64,000 bases of DNA, taken from the NCBI GenBank assembly GCA_019416425.1, contig DXXK01000026.1, forward strand, positions 4,548 to 68,547, read 5' to 3'. The position numbers and the translations under genes were made by a program. The stretch comes from Bacteroidales bacterium (GTDB taxonomy: Bacteria > Bacteroidota > Bacteroidia > Bacteroidales > Muribaculaceae). The notes beneath the pieces were generated by a model that was not told the origin of the DNA, made no database searches, and saw nothing but the letters and a program-made list of their open reading frames with translations. This document shows positions 15,235 to 23,886 of the stretch, piece after piece. The number at the start of each line of letters is the position of its first letter. Position 1 is the stretch's first letter.

Positions 15235-18200
15235 ATGAAACATGTTTCAATAAGGGTCCCCTGGCATGATAATTACTGGAATGGCACGGTGTGTAAAGCA
15301 CCGTCAAACAATCCGTTTTGCATGATGCTGCGAAATATATCCTCAACCAAGGACGCGGAGGCAGAGGATAAGATTGCCGGTGTGGAGTGGTGCAACCTAT
15401 GTTCTTATGGTAAAGCTCCTAATGGGCTCCCCGCTTGTAAAGGTGAGAACGGAGCTTTTATGTCCCCCAAGATGTTCTGTAGGACATCCGAACATGTCTA
15501 TGCGAAAAATCGTAATGTTCCACATCATAATCTGAAACCGACCACACTTGATATACCCCCGTATTCGGTACTTGGTGTGCCATTCAGCTATCTTGCAGTA
15601 AATTCACAGGAAGAGTTACAGGCCAAACATCCGCAATTTCCTGAAGATGAACCTGCACCGTTCAATAATTCATGGGTTTACGGGAAAGAGCGCCAGATGG
15701 CGATACTTAACTGGTTCCGCTCAAACATAGAGCCTGGGAAGTCGCTGGCCGTGATGTATTGTAAAAACGGCAATCCCGTGGATGAGGAATGCCGCCGATT
15801 GATTGTCGGTATCGGCGAAATCTCCAAAGTGCATGAGGTAAAGACTTACGATACAACGGTCGATTATACATATCCTTTCTGGGATATCATAATGGAACAC
15901 ACAATAAGGACTGACCGTACGAAATCCAAAGGATTCCTTTTGCCCTATAATGAATATCTGGCTTTCTCGGACGAGGAAATTAAAGATGCCACCGGACTGA
16001 GCAAAGAAGAGGCGATTGATGAGATAAAAATCTCGCTCGACAATCTTGGTAACAGCGCCACTATGCAGCGCGAGCTCTCCTACGGATGCGACTATATCAG
16101 TGACCATAATATGCTCGCGATTCTAACCCGGGCGCGCAAATGCGTGGAGAATGTCAAAAAGCATGGTCTCCTGGGCAAAGGCTGGGATTTGCAGCTCAGA
16201 TGGATTGACGACCAGATACGAAAAGTTAAGGAAATGATAGGGCCTTTCCCGGCATTTGCCGAAGGGTTGAGGACGATTGGTGTCAATTATGCATATCTTA
16301 TCGAAGAAGATTTGCGCAATCACTGCCACTGCGGTCCCAAGGATAATCCATGGGTGGCTTTCGGGAAACTTGTCAGGGGGGAAATCCATATCCCTGACGC
16401 AGTCTATAATCCCGAAATCCCCTCATACCGCATGACCCTGAATGGCCTGTCAAAGGAAGAGAAAAAGGCACTCATGCTGTTGTCGAGGTTTGACATTGCC
16501 TCCGGGACAATCAAAAAGTGGATCTCGTCGAATGAGTCAATTAATCATGTCATTGCCAATCCCTATATTATAAGCGAAGGGGATAACTGTACAATCGATA
16601 CGGGGATTCTGACATCTACTATCGACCTGGGCATACTAAGAGACCCGGACATTCAAGGCAAGTGTATGCCGGAGGCGCCATCGCTTGTGGAAAGTCCCAT
16701 CGACATACGCCGAATCAGGTCAATAGTTGTGAGTCTGCTACGAAACCACTTGGATAGAGGCGACACCTTGCTATCATTAACAGAAATTGAGGAAGCCGTC
16801 TCTGAATCATTGGAATCAATAAATGTCAGGCTGCCTTTGGGTCTGATTAAGGGTAATAGGAAATTTATGGAAGAACGGGTGACATTCATTGATGATGGCA
16901 AAGCCTTGCAGCTCAACGAGTACTACGAGATTGAAACGTTCTTGAGCAAATGTTTCGAGATGCGCGCCCGTAAAAAGGTCAAGAATCCGATATCTCAGGA
17001 CTGGGAGAATCTGGTTACTCATATAGACGGCTACGATCCTCAGAATGAAAGAAGCCTCAGGGCTAAGCAAGACCAGCTGAAAGCGTTGAAAATGTTCAGT
17101 GAGAAACGTCTATCGGTGCTCACAGGTGCAGCTGGAACCGGCAAGACCACCATTGTGAAGGCTTTTCTTAGTTCTGAGCAAATTAAGAGAGAGGGTGTAT
17201 TATTACTGGCACCGACGGGTAAGGCCAGGGTACGTCTTGCTGCGATGAGCGATGACAGGAATGCCTATACGATTGCGCAATTTCTTTGCAGCCGCGGGCT
17301 GTTTGATTTCTACGAGATGAGAAGCCGGATTCCCGGCAGTAATTATCAGAAATATGACGGAGCTGGAACAGTCATTATCGACGAATGCTCGATGATAACC
17401 AGTCAGGATTTTTATGTAATTCTAAAAGCTCTTGATCTGGCCTCCATCAAACGCATCATACTAATCGGTGACCAATATCAGTTACCCCCGATTGGTGCCG
17501 GACGACCTTTTGCTGATTTGTGCAATTTCCTGTCAAGAAATGAAAACGAGACACTACGAGATGCTATAACCCAACTGAATACTGTGGTACGAACCATTAA
17601 GACAGGAGAGTCGGATGCGTTGACTCTTTCATCATGGTTTTCAGGTACCAAACCACCTAAAAATGCCGATGGGATCTTTGACGCAATCATCTCCGGGAAC
17701 CTGACGGACGATCTGTCAGTCTACACATGGACCGACGAGAATGATCTGAAAAAGAAATTGATGGAGGTTCTTAAAGCAGAGTTGCCGAATCCCAAATTGC
17801 CTATGCGTGAAAGGATTCTTGGAGCCATAGGGTTAATCGATATAGAAAAGGCCATGACGAATCCATCAGTTGTTGAGAATTTTCAACTTCTTTCTCCGGT
17901 AAAGAATCCTGTTTGGGGAACCTATCAGCTCAATAAGTTTTTTCAGGAGTGGCTTGGGAACTCTCAGTTCAAGACCGAGATCGCCCCCAATGAAATTTAT
18001 TATGCGGATAAGGTGATACAGCTTGTCAATGAGCGACGTAAAGCAAATTCCAGCAGAACGGAAGAGCAGCTTTCCAATGGTCAGATAGGGTTTGTGAAAT
18101 TCGCAAACCAAAGTTATGCCGATGTGGTCTTTTCTGGTATTTCAGGGAAGACATTCCGCTATTACTCGTCAAAATCCGATGAAAGGGAATCGCCGATGGA

Positions 18201-18837
18201 TCTTGCATATGCCATAACTATCCATAAGAGTCAGGGTAGTGACTTCAAAACGGTCGTGGCAGTTCTCCCGAAATCCGGAAGGATTATGTCGCGCGAACTG
18301 GTATATACCGCCTTGACCCGTGCAAAAGCGAAACTGATTCTCCTAGTTCAGGACAACGTTAGTTGCTTGCGTGAACTCTCAAAACCGCAGAAATCAGTGC
18401 TTGCTTCGCGAAATACCAACATGTTTTCGTATTCGGTGCGTGAAAACCGTACATCTCAGCCATTCATCGAAGGACTTATTCATAAGGCTGCGAAACCTGG
18501 ACTGATAGTCCGGAGTAAATCGGAACTTATCATCGCTGACCATCTTTACAATGCCCATATTGATTTCGAATATGAAAGGATGTTGCCTGAGAATGGTCAT
18601 CACTATATACCTGATTTCACATTTGTTGATGCTTCAGGCGAAAGAATTATTTGGGAACATCTGGGTATGTTAGATGTCCCAGCCTATCGTCAAGCCTGGG
18701 AGAAAAAGAAGTCTTTCTATGAAAGCATTGGTTTCATTGAAGGAGAAAATCTATTCACAACGAGAGATCATGAAGACGGGAGCTTTAATTCTCAGGAAAT
18801 CATTGAGGTAATCGAGCAAATCAAAAAATTGATATAA
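15235..18837 (+). CDS. RecD-like SF1 helicase with N-terminal Cys cluster and C-terminal PD-(D/E)XK-like nuclease
   Basis: A 1200-residue multidomain protein. Residues 1-90 hold six cysteines (C20, C29, C53, C56, C68, C82) around VSIRVPWHDNYWNGTVC and EWCNLCSYGK, a possible zinc or Fe-S site. A region of about 500 residues without recognised motifs follows. The helicase core has Walker A GAAGTGKTT (631-639), Walker B VIIDE (713-717), GDQYQLPPIG (745-754), AYAITIHKSQGSD (991-1003) and VYTALTRAK (1023-1031), closest to RecD/RecD2. Residues about 1085-1170 look like a PD-(D/E)XK nuclease: E1097, PDF with D1127, and WEHLGM with E1141. The frame extends up to 15187, but ATG 15235 begins the conserved-looking N-terminus. 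Codon use is AT-richer than in flanking core genes. A nucleic-acid defence or repair role is inferred. Confidence 0.85.
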   Translation: MKHVSIRVPWHDNYWNGTVCKAPSNNPFCMMLRNISSTKDAEAEDKIAGVEWCNLCSYGKAPNGLPACKGENGAFMSPKMFCRTSEHVYAKNRNVPHHNLKPTTLDIPPYSVLGVPFSYLAVNSQEELQAKHPQFPEDEPAPFNNSWVYGKERQMAILNWFRSNIEPGKSLAVMYCKNGNPVDEECRRLIVGIGEISKVHEVKTYDTTVDYTYPFWDIIMEHTIRTDRTKSKGFLLPYNEYLAFSDEEIKDATGLSKEEAIDEIKISLDNLGNSATMQRELSYGCDYISDHNMLAILTRARKCVENVKKHGLLGKGWDLQLRWIDDQIRKVKEMIGPFPAFAEGLRTIGVNYAYLIEEDLRNHCHCGPKDNPWVAFGKLVRGEIHIPDAVYNPEIPSYRMTLNGLSKEEKKALMLLSRFDIASGTIKKWISSNESINHVIANPYIISEGDNCTIDTGILTSTIDLGILRDPDIQGKCMPEAPSLVESPIDIRRIRSIVVSLLRNHLDRGDTLLSLTEIEEAVSESLESINVRLPLGLIKGNRKFMEERVTFIDDGKALQLNEYYEIETFLSKCFEMRARKKVKNPISQDWENLVTHIDGYDPQNERSLRAKQDQLKALKMFSEKRLSVLTGAAGTGKTTIVKAFLSSEQIKREGVLLLAPTGKARVRLAAMSDDRNAYTIAQFLCSRGLFDFYEMRSRIPGSNYQKYDGAGTVIIDECSMITSQDFYVILKALDLASIKRIILIGDQYQLPPIGAGRPFADLCNFLSRNENETLRDAITQLNTVVRTIKTGESDALTLSSWFSGTKPPKNADGIFDAIISGNLTDDLSVYTWTDENDLKKKLMEVLKAELPNPKLPMRERILGAIGLIDIEKAMTNPSVVENFQLLSPVKNPVWGTYQLNKFFQEWLGNSQFKTEIAPNEIYYADKVIQLVNERRKANSSRTEEQLSNGQIGFVKFANQSYADVVFSGISGKTFRYYSSKSDERESPMDLAYAITIHKSQGSDFKTVVAVLPKSGRIMSRELVYTALTRAKAKLILLVQDNVSCLRELSKPQKSVLASRNTNMFSYSVRENRTSQPFIEGLIHKAAKPGLIVRSKSELIIADHLYNAHIDFEYERMLPENGHHYIPDFTFVDASGERIIWEHLGMLDVPAYRQAWEKKKSFYESIGFIEGENLFTTRDHEDGSFNSQEIIEVIEQIKKLI

Positions 18838-18838
18838 T

Positions 18839-19059
18839 GAAGTTGTCTAAACTAATTTACGTTTAATAAAGAATCTGAAGATGTGTAAACTTTATGGCAA
18901 CCTTTAGCTCGGCGACCATGGAGCCAATCTTTATTAATCTTTTGGGTGTATTTATCCGCTCTCATCGGGACCAACCGAATGGTTGCTCCCTCTTCGATCG
19001 AAGAAATCCCCTCCAAAATATTAATAAATCTTACCATAAAAATTAGTTTAGACAACTTC
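18839..19059. mobile_element. 221-bp MITE-like element with perfect 20-bp terminal inverted repeats
   Basis: GAAGTTGTCTAAACTAATTT (18839-18858) recurs as its exact reverse complement at 19040-19059. The body of 181 bp is AT-rich at both ends. No convincing target duplication was found. The left end is one base after the helicase stop codon and the right end is 27 bp before the HlyD gene's ATG. A minus-strand frame (next entry) covers almost the whole element. Confidence 0.8.
18852..19055 (-). CDS. Possible 67-codon ORF carried by the MITE-like element
   Basis: The frame begins inside one terminal repeat (with a TTG, or with ATG 18 bp later giving MVRFINILEGISSIEEGATI) and stops inside the other (TAG). 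Its protein, with RLVPMRADKYTQKINKDWLH and a basic GRRAKGCHKVY end, is not one I recognise. It may be a trimmed transposase fragment or chance. Its near-exact fit to the element is the only support. Confidence 0.3.
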   Translation of the reverse strand: MSKLIFMVRFINILEGISSIEEGATIRLVPMRADKYTQKINKDWLHGRRAKGCHKVYTSSDSLLNVN

Positions 19060-19086
19060 TTAGTTACGAAAAAAATAAAAACAGAT

Positions 19087-20205
19087 ATGGCTACAGATAC
19101 TAACCAGAAAGGACAGGCCGGTCAGGAATCCGGTCAGGATCCGCAATATGTACAGCATGTGGTACGCGTGGTTCCGCTGGGCGAGGACGACCCGACGGCA
19201 GTGTCACGCAAGGACAAGTTTCTGATCAGCACCATCCTGGTGATCCTGCTGATACTGGCGGCACTGGCGGTGCTGGGCTTCCTGATCCTGAAGCCTCAGC
19301 CAGATGTGGTACAGGGGCAGGCGGACGCCAAGGAGATACGTGTATCGGGCAAGATGCCCGGCCGCGTCGCCGAGATATTCGTCGAGGAGGGCCAGATGGT
19401 CCATAAGGGCGACACGCTGGTTCACATCATCTCCAGCATCGTCGACGCGCAGTACGAAGAGGCACAGGCCATGGAGAACGTGGCCCAGGCCGGTCAGCGC
19501 AAGGTTGACGCCGGAACACGCAAGCAGGTGATTCAGGCAGCCTATGATATCTGGCAGCAGGCTGAGGCAGCCGCCGGTATAGCCGAGACCACCTACAAGC
19601 GTATGGAGGCGCTGTACGCCAAGGGCGTGATCTCGCAGCAGCGGCGCGACGAGGCCAAGGCCGCATACCAGGCCTCCAAGTCGGGAGCCGCCGCCGCACG
19701 TTCCAGCTATGAGCTGGCCAAGTCCGGCGCCCAGTCCGAGGACAAGGAGACTGCCAGCGCCATGGTGGAGGTGGCCAGGATGGGCAAGAAGAAGGTCGAC
19801 GCCATCCTTGAGGATCAGTACCTCACTGCTCCGTTCGACGGAGAGATCATCTCCATATATCCCGCTGTGTCCGAGCTGATAGCCACCGGCGCCCCTATCG
19901 CCACGCTGCAGCTGGACGACCGCTGGGCCGTGTTCAACGTCCGCGAGACCCTGCTGAAGGACATCAAGGTCGGGACCAAGCTCAAGGTATATATCCCGGC
20001 TCTGGACATGGACACCGATATGACGGTGTACTACATCAAGGATCTGGGCACATACGCCAACTGGCAGGCCACCAAGGCCACGGGCGACTATGACGCCCGT
20101 ACGTTCCAGATAAAGGCGCGTCCCGAGAAGCCGATCGAGAATTTCCGTCCCGGCATGTCTGTGGTCTACAAGGGCATAGCCGGTCAGAGCAAGGATAAGA
20201 AATAA
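19087..20205 (+). CDS. HlyD/YbhG-type membrane fusion protein
   Basis: A 372-residue periplasmic adaptor for an ABC-type efflux system. Residues about 1-40 are polar and cytoplasmic, about 41-65 form one membrane anchor (FLISTILVILLILAALAVLGF), then the biotinyl-lipoyl half (IRVSGKMPGRVAEIFVEEGQMVHKGDTLV), a long alanine-rich coiled coil (about 125-240), the second lipoyl half (DQYLTAPFDGEI) and a beta-barrel. The frame extends upstream to 18946 through the MITE-like element, but ATG 19087 starts the real protein. It leads an operon with two ABC-2 permeases, the first 19 bp downstream. The element's right end now forms its immediate promoter region. Confidence 0.9.
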   Translation: MATDTNQKGQAGQESGQDPQYVQHVVRVVPLGEDDPTAVSRKDKFLISTILVILLILAALAVLGFLILKPQPDVVQGQADAKEIRVSGKMPGRVAEIFVEEGQMVHKGDTLVHIISSIVDAQYEEAQAMENVAQAGQRKVDAGTRKQVIQAAYDIWQQAEAAAGIAETTYKRMEALYAKGVISQQRRDEAKAAYQASKSGAAAARSSYELAKSGAQSEDKETASAMVEVARMGKKKVDAILEDQYLTAPFDGEIISIYPAVSELIATGAPIATLQLDDRWAVFNVRETLLKDIKVGTKLKVYIPALDMDTDMTVYYIKDLGTYANWQATKATGDYDARTFQIKARPEKPIENFRPGMSVVYKGIAGQSKDKK

Positions 20206-20224
20206 GAACCACAGCTACCAACCA

Positions 20225-21421
20225 ATGAAAGAGGGTAACGAAGTCGAATACCGTGCGATTCCCGACAACATGAAGGGAATCATGACGCGGTCGATCATAC
20301 AGATCGTACGGCGGCCACTGATGTGGATCGCCCTGTTCGGTCTGCCTCTCTTCATGTTCCTGTTCATCGGGTCGATCCTGGAGAAGGGACTTCCCACGCG
20401 GATACCGGCGGCTATCGTCGACAAGGACGGCACGGGCCTGTCGCGCAGCATTACCCAGACCCTGAGCGGCATGCAGATGGTGGACTTGGTGGAGTCGGAC
20501 AATTCCTACTCGGCGGCACGCGAGTCACTGCAGGAGGGCAAGATCTACGGCTTCTTCATGATTCCGGAGAACTTCCAGTCGGACCTGCTGGCCGGCCGCA
20601 AGCCGGTGATCACCTTCTACACCAACATGACCTACTACGTTCCGGGCACATTGCTGTTCAAGACGTTCAAGGCCACGGCCATCTACAGCAAGGCGGGCAT
20701 CGCAATGGAAGTAGTGCAGGATGTGGGCGGCAATCCCGATGAACTGGCACCGCTGATGCAGCCTGTCAACATCCAGAGTCGCGGAATCGGAAATCCGTCG
20801 TTGAACTACGGCATATACTTAGGCAACTCCTTCATACCGGCGGTGCTTCAGCTGATGATACTGCTGGCCACGGCCTTCGCGCTGGGACAGGAGGTTAAGT
20901 ACCGCACGTCGCAGCGGCTGATGCGCATGGCCGACGGCTCGATCATCAAGGCCCTGTTCGGCAAGCTGTTCCCCCAGACCGTGATCTGGTGGGTGATCGC
21001 GCTGTTCATGCTGGCCTGGCTGTACCGCTTCAACCACTATCCGATGAACGGACAGTGGTGGGTGATGGTGCTCAACGAGCTGATGTACGTCGTGGCCGCG
21101 CAATGCTTTGCCGTCGCGGTGTTCGGACTGCTGCCCAACCTGCGCCTGTCGCTGTCGGTCTGCGCGTTGACGGGTATCCTGACGTTCTCCATCGCCGCCT
21201 ATTCATTTCCGGTACAGAGCATGTACGGCGGCATGGCGATATTCAGCTATCTTATGCCCGCGCGCTACAACTTCCTGATCTACGCCAACACGGCCCTGAA
21301 CGGGCTGCCGTTCCATTACTCGCTGATATGGTTTGCCTGTTACCTGGCATATCCGCTGCTGGCGTCGGTGTTTTCGCCGCGAATCAAGAATGCATTCCTC
21401 AAACCCGTTTATTGCCCTTGA
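20225..21421 (+). CDS. ABC-2 type permease, first of two
   Basis: A 398-residue inner-membrane protein of the YbhS/YhhJ type. One N-terminal helix (PLMWIALFGLPLFMFLFIGSI) is followed by a periplasmic domain of about 150 residues (RIPAAIVDKDGTGLSRSI to VNIQSRGIGNPSLNYGIYLG). Five further helices follow from about residue 205 (FIPAVLQLMILLATAFALG onward), ending with PLLASVFSPR. Such pairs work with an HlyD adaptor and export drugs or envelope material. Co-transcribed with both neighbours, 4 bp from the next gene. No ATP-binding subunit is encoded in the operon. An alternative start is ATG 20270. Confidence 0.88.
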   Translation: MKEGNEVEYRAIPDNMKGIMTRSIIQIVRRPLMWIALFGLPLFMFLFIGSILEKGLPTRIPAAIVDKDGTGLSRSITQTLSGMQMVDLVESDNSYSAARESLQEGKIYGFFMIPENFQSDLLAGRKPVITFYTNMTYYVPGTLLFKTFKATAIYSKAGIAMEVVQDVGGNPDELAPLMQPVNIQSRGIGNPSLNYGIYLGNSFIPAVLQLMILLATAFALGQEVKYRTSQRLMRMADGSIIKALFGKLFPQTVIWWVIALFMLAWLYRFNHYPMNGQWWVMVLNELMYVVAAQCFAVAVFGLLPNLRLSLSVCALTGILTFSIAAYSFPVQSMYGGMAIFSYLMPARYNFLIYANTALNGLPFHYSLIWFACYLAYPLLASVFSPRIKNAFLKPVYCP

Positions 21422-21425
21422 CCCT

Positions 21426-22739
21426 ATGAAGAAACTAAGAAACAAAAAGCGTCATTGGGATGGCTTCAGGGCGTGGGTAAGACGGTTGTTCCACGTGTAC
21501 ACCCGTGAGTTTGTCCTGACTGTCCACGACGGAGGCCTGTTGCTGTTCTTCGTGTTCCTGCCGTTCGCCTATCCTGTAATATATTCGCTGATATATAATC
21601 CGGAGGTTGTCCGCGAGGTTCCGGTGATCGTAGTGGACCACGACCGTACGCCGATGAGCCGTAAGACCGTCCGCATGCTGGATGCGTGCGAGCAGGCATG
21701 GGTACGCGGCTACTCCCCCAATCTGACGGAGGCGCGCGAGGCCATGGACCGTGGCGAATGCTACGCCATCCTGGAGATTCCCGAAGGCTTTGAGCGCAAA
21801 ATCGGCCGTCAGGAGACCGGCAATGCAGTAATGTATTGCGAGATGAGCCTGCTGCTGCGTTACAAGGCGCTGCTCGTGGCCGCCACCAACGTGATGGAGG
21901 AGATGGGTTCGGAACTGATGACCGAGACCATCAACCGTGTCGCACCGTTGGCAGGGACAATCACGGACGGCAACCTGCTGCCGATCAACAACGCCAGCCT
22001 GGGCAACATCAAGAGCGGCTTCGACTCGTTCATCATGCCTGTGGTCATCATGCTGATCCTGCAGCAGTGCATCGTCCTGGTGGTTGGAATGGCAGGAGGC
22101 GCCAAGCATGAGAATCCCAGACTGGTGCATTACAATCCCGACAATATCACGAAGTCTACGTTAGGCACCATGATCGGTCAGGCGTTATGCTACATGACGA
22201 TCCTGTTCCTGCCTGTGATATTCATGATCCATTATGTGCCGATGATATTCAAGTTCCCGATGGCAGGCAACCTCCTTCAGATAATGGCGTTCCTGTTGCC
22301 GATGGTCTTGGCTTCGATAGGGATGGGCTTCGTGTTCCAGGCGGTAGTGACCGAGCGTGAGTCGGTGTTCGTCAGCTGGGTGGTTACGTCGCTGTTCTTT
22401 CTGCTGATATCCGGAGCAATCTGGCCGCGTTACGATATGCCGGCCTTCTGGCGGGGACTGGGAGCCATCTTCCCCGGCACATGGGGAGTGGAGGGTTTCA
22501 TCAAGATGAACGGAAATGGCGCGCGCCTGTGGCAGGTTGGTACAGAATACATCAATCTGTGGATATTGGCTGCCGGATGGTGGCTGGCCGGATGGTGCTG
22601 CCAGAAGTGGATTGTCCATCCCGAGATCATGCGGATGCAGGATATCCGGGCGAGTGTGGCGCATAGTTTCGCCGATGCCCATAGCGAGCAACTGAAGAAT
22701 GAGCAGAATGAACGGAGTCAGGATGAAGTTCTGGGATAG
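21426..22739 (+). CDS. ABC-2 type permease, second of two
   Basis: A 437-residue paralogue of the preceding permease with the same plan: basic N-terminus (MKKLRNKKRHWDGFRAWVRR), one helix (LLLFFVFLPFAYPVIYSLIY), a periplasmic domain (VREVPVIVVDHDRTPMSRKT to NLLPINNASLGNIKSGFDSF), five C-terminal helices, and a polar tail of about 45 residues (MRMQDIRASVAHSFADAHSE). The frame extends into the previous gene to 21333, but ATG 21426 sits just after that gene's stop codon. Its 3' end overlaps the acyltransferase gene that follows, indicating translational coupling. It probably forms a heterodimer with the upstream permease. Confidence 0.88.
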   Translation: MKKLRNKKRHWDGFRAWVRRLFHVYTREFVLTVHDGGLLLFFVFLPFAYPVIYSLIYNPEVVREVPVIVVDHDRTPMSRKTVRMLDACEQAWVRGYSPNLTEAREAMDRGECYAILEIPEGFERKIGRQETGNAVMYCEMSLLLRYKALLVAATNVMEEMGSELMTETINRVAPLAGTITDGNLLPINNASLGNIKSGFDSFIMPVVIMLILQQCIVLVVGMAGGAKHENPRLVHYNPDNITKSTLGTMIGQALCYMTILFLPVIFMIHYVPMIFKFPMAGNLLQIMAFLLPMVLASIGMGFVFQAVVTERESVFVSWVVTSLFFLLISGAIWPRYDMPAFWRGLGAIFPGTWGVEGFIKMNGNGARLWQVGTEYINLWILAAGWWLAGWCCQKWIVHPEIMRMQDIRASVAHSFADAHSEQLKNEQNERSQDEVLG

Positions 22740-23658
22740 ACTGAATTATTGGATGTTATGCGCGGTGGCGTACCCGTTGTCGGTATTGCCGCTGCGCGTG
22801 CTGTATATACTGGCGGATATAATCGCCTTTCTGGCTTACGATGTGGTGCGCTACCGTGTGCGTGTGGTGCGCCGCAATATCGAGGAGTCGTTTCCGGGGA
22901 AGTCCCGGAAGGAGCTGCGCGGCATAGAGCGGGGATTCTACCATTGGCTGGCGGACTATTCGATGGAGACGCTGAAACTGCTGACCATGACACCGGAGCG
23001 CATGCAGCGGTGTCTGGAGGTGGTGAATCCGGAAGTGGTCAGCGACGCGCTGAACGGTGGCCGTAACATAACGCTGTTCTTAGGGCATTATTGCAACTGG
23101 GAATGGGTGTCGTCGCTGCCGCTGTGGTTCCCGAAGGATTCTATCTGCGCGCAGGTTTACCATCCGCTACACAACAAGGGTATGGACCGTCTGTTCATGA
23201 ATATACGCACACGTTTCGGTGCCAACAATGAGCCGATGAAGGATATTCTTCGTTTCCTGATAGGCTGCAAGCGTGCGGGCAAGCCGACAGTGACAGGATT
23301 CATCGCCGACCAGCGTCCCAAGTGGGAGGCGCATCTGTTCGTGGATTTCCTGAACCATGACACGCCGGTATTCACGGGTCCGGAGCGGATAGCGAAGTTC
23401 CTGGATGCCGAGGTATATTACTGTCATATGTCCAGGCCGAAGCGCGGTGTCTATCGGCTGGAGTTTGTGCCGGTGACGAAGACGCCGAAGCGGGACGGCG
23501 ATTTCGACATCACGCGCCGTTGCTTCGACATGCTTCAAGCCAACATCGAGGAGAATCCACGCTTCTACCTGTGGAGCCACAAGCGCTGGAAATTTACCCG
23601 CGCCATGTACCGCGAGCACTGGGGCGACCGTTTCGACGAGATGCTCTCGCACCTGTAA
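22723..23658 (+). CDS. Lipid A biosynthesis acyltransferase (LpxL/HtrB-like)
   Basis: A 311-residue membrane-bound acyltransferase that adds a secondary acyl chain to lipid A or a related glycolipid. One N-terminal hydrophobic segment (LCAVAYPLSVLPLRVLYILADIIAF) anchors it. The catalytic HX4(D/E) motif is HYCNWE within NITLFLGHYCNWEW, and later blocks (GFIADQRPKWEAH, FTGPERIAKFLDAEVY, YLWSHKRWKFTR) match the family. Starts at 22699 and 22708 are also possible; all overlap the upstream permease gene. Its place at the end of an export operon suggests an envelope-modification theme. Tandem hairpins follow the stop codon. Confidence 0.9.
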   Translation: MKFWDRLNYWMLCAVAYPLSVLPLRVLYILADIIAFLAYDVVRYRVRVVRRNIEESFPGKSRKELRGIERGFYHWLADYSMETLKLLTMTPERMQRCLEVVNPEVVSDALNGGRNITLFLGHYCNWEWVSSLPLWFPKDSICAQVYHPLHNKGMDRLFMNIRTRFGANNEPMKDILRFLIGCKRAGKPTVTGFIADQRPKWEAHLFVDFLNHDTPVFTGPERIAKFLDAEVYYCHMSRPKRGVYRLEFVPVTKTPKRDGDFDITRRCFDMLQANIEENPRFYLWSHKRWKFTRAMYREHWGDRFDEMLSHL

Positions 23659-23748
23659 AGTGCTCTGTCCAGAGAGCGCTTTATGGATAAAAATGCTCTG
23701 TCCAGAGAGCATTTTCAGGTAAAAGTGTTGTCTGTAAAGAGCATTTTA
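23657..23748 (+). repeat. Tandem hairpin repeats after the acyltransferase gene
   Basis: TGCTCTGTCCAGAGAGC occurs exactly at 23661-23677 and 23694-23710 (33-bp period), each inside a roughly 10-bp stem (AAAATGCTCT/AGAGCATTTT in the second). A third, degraded unit is at 23724-23748. They may act as terminators, but the duplication is unusual. Confidence 0.75.
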
Positions 23749-23828
23749 CTCCAATTATGTCTTATGTCCATTACGGTGAGAAAATCAATTTTCCGGGCGG
23801 GGAGGCGGGAAATATCGGGCAAAATCGT

Positions 23829-23836
23829 TAACTTTG
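23829..23836 (+). promoter_or_regulatory. -7 promoter element for the MsbA-like gene
   Basis: TAACTTTG is 50 bp before the ATG at 23887; it matches the Bacteroidetes -7 consensus without a clear -33 box. Confidence 0.55.
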
Positions 23837-23886
23837 TGGCGTTTTTGGGACATGGTGGTCCCTGATTCAATCTCAATGACAATAAA

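Noticed and set aside
23657..23748. Possible CRISPR-like repeat pair
   Set aside because: Only two good copies separated by 16 bp, each a self-complementary hairpin, with no cas genes in the window.
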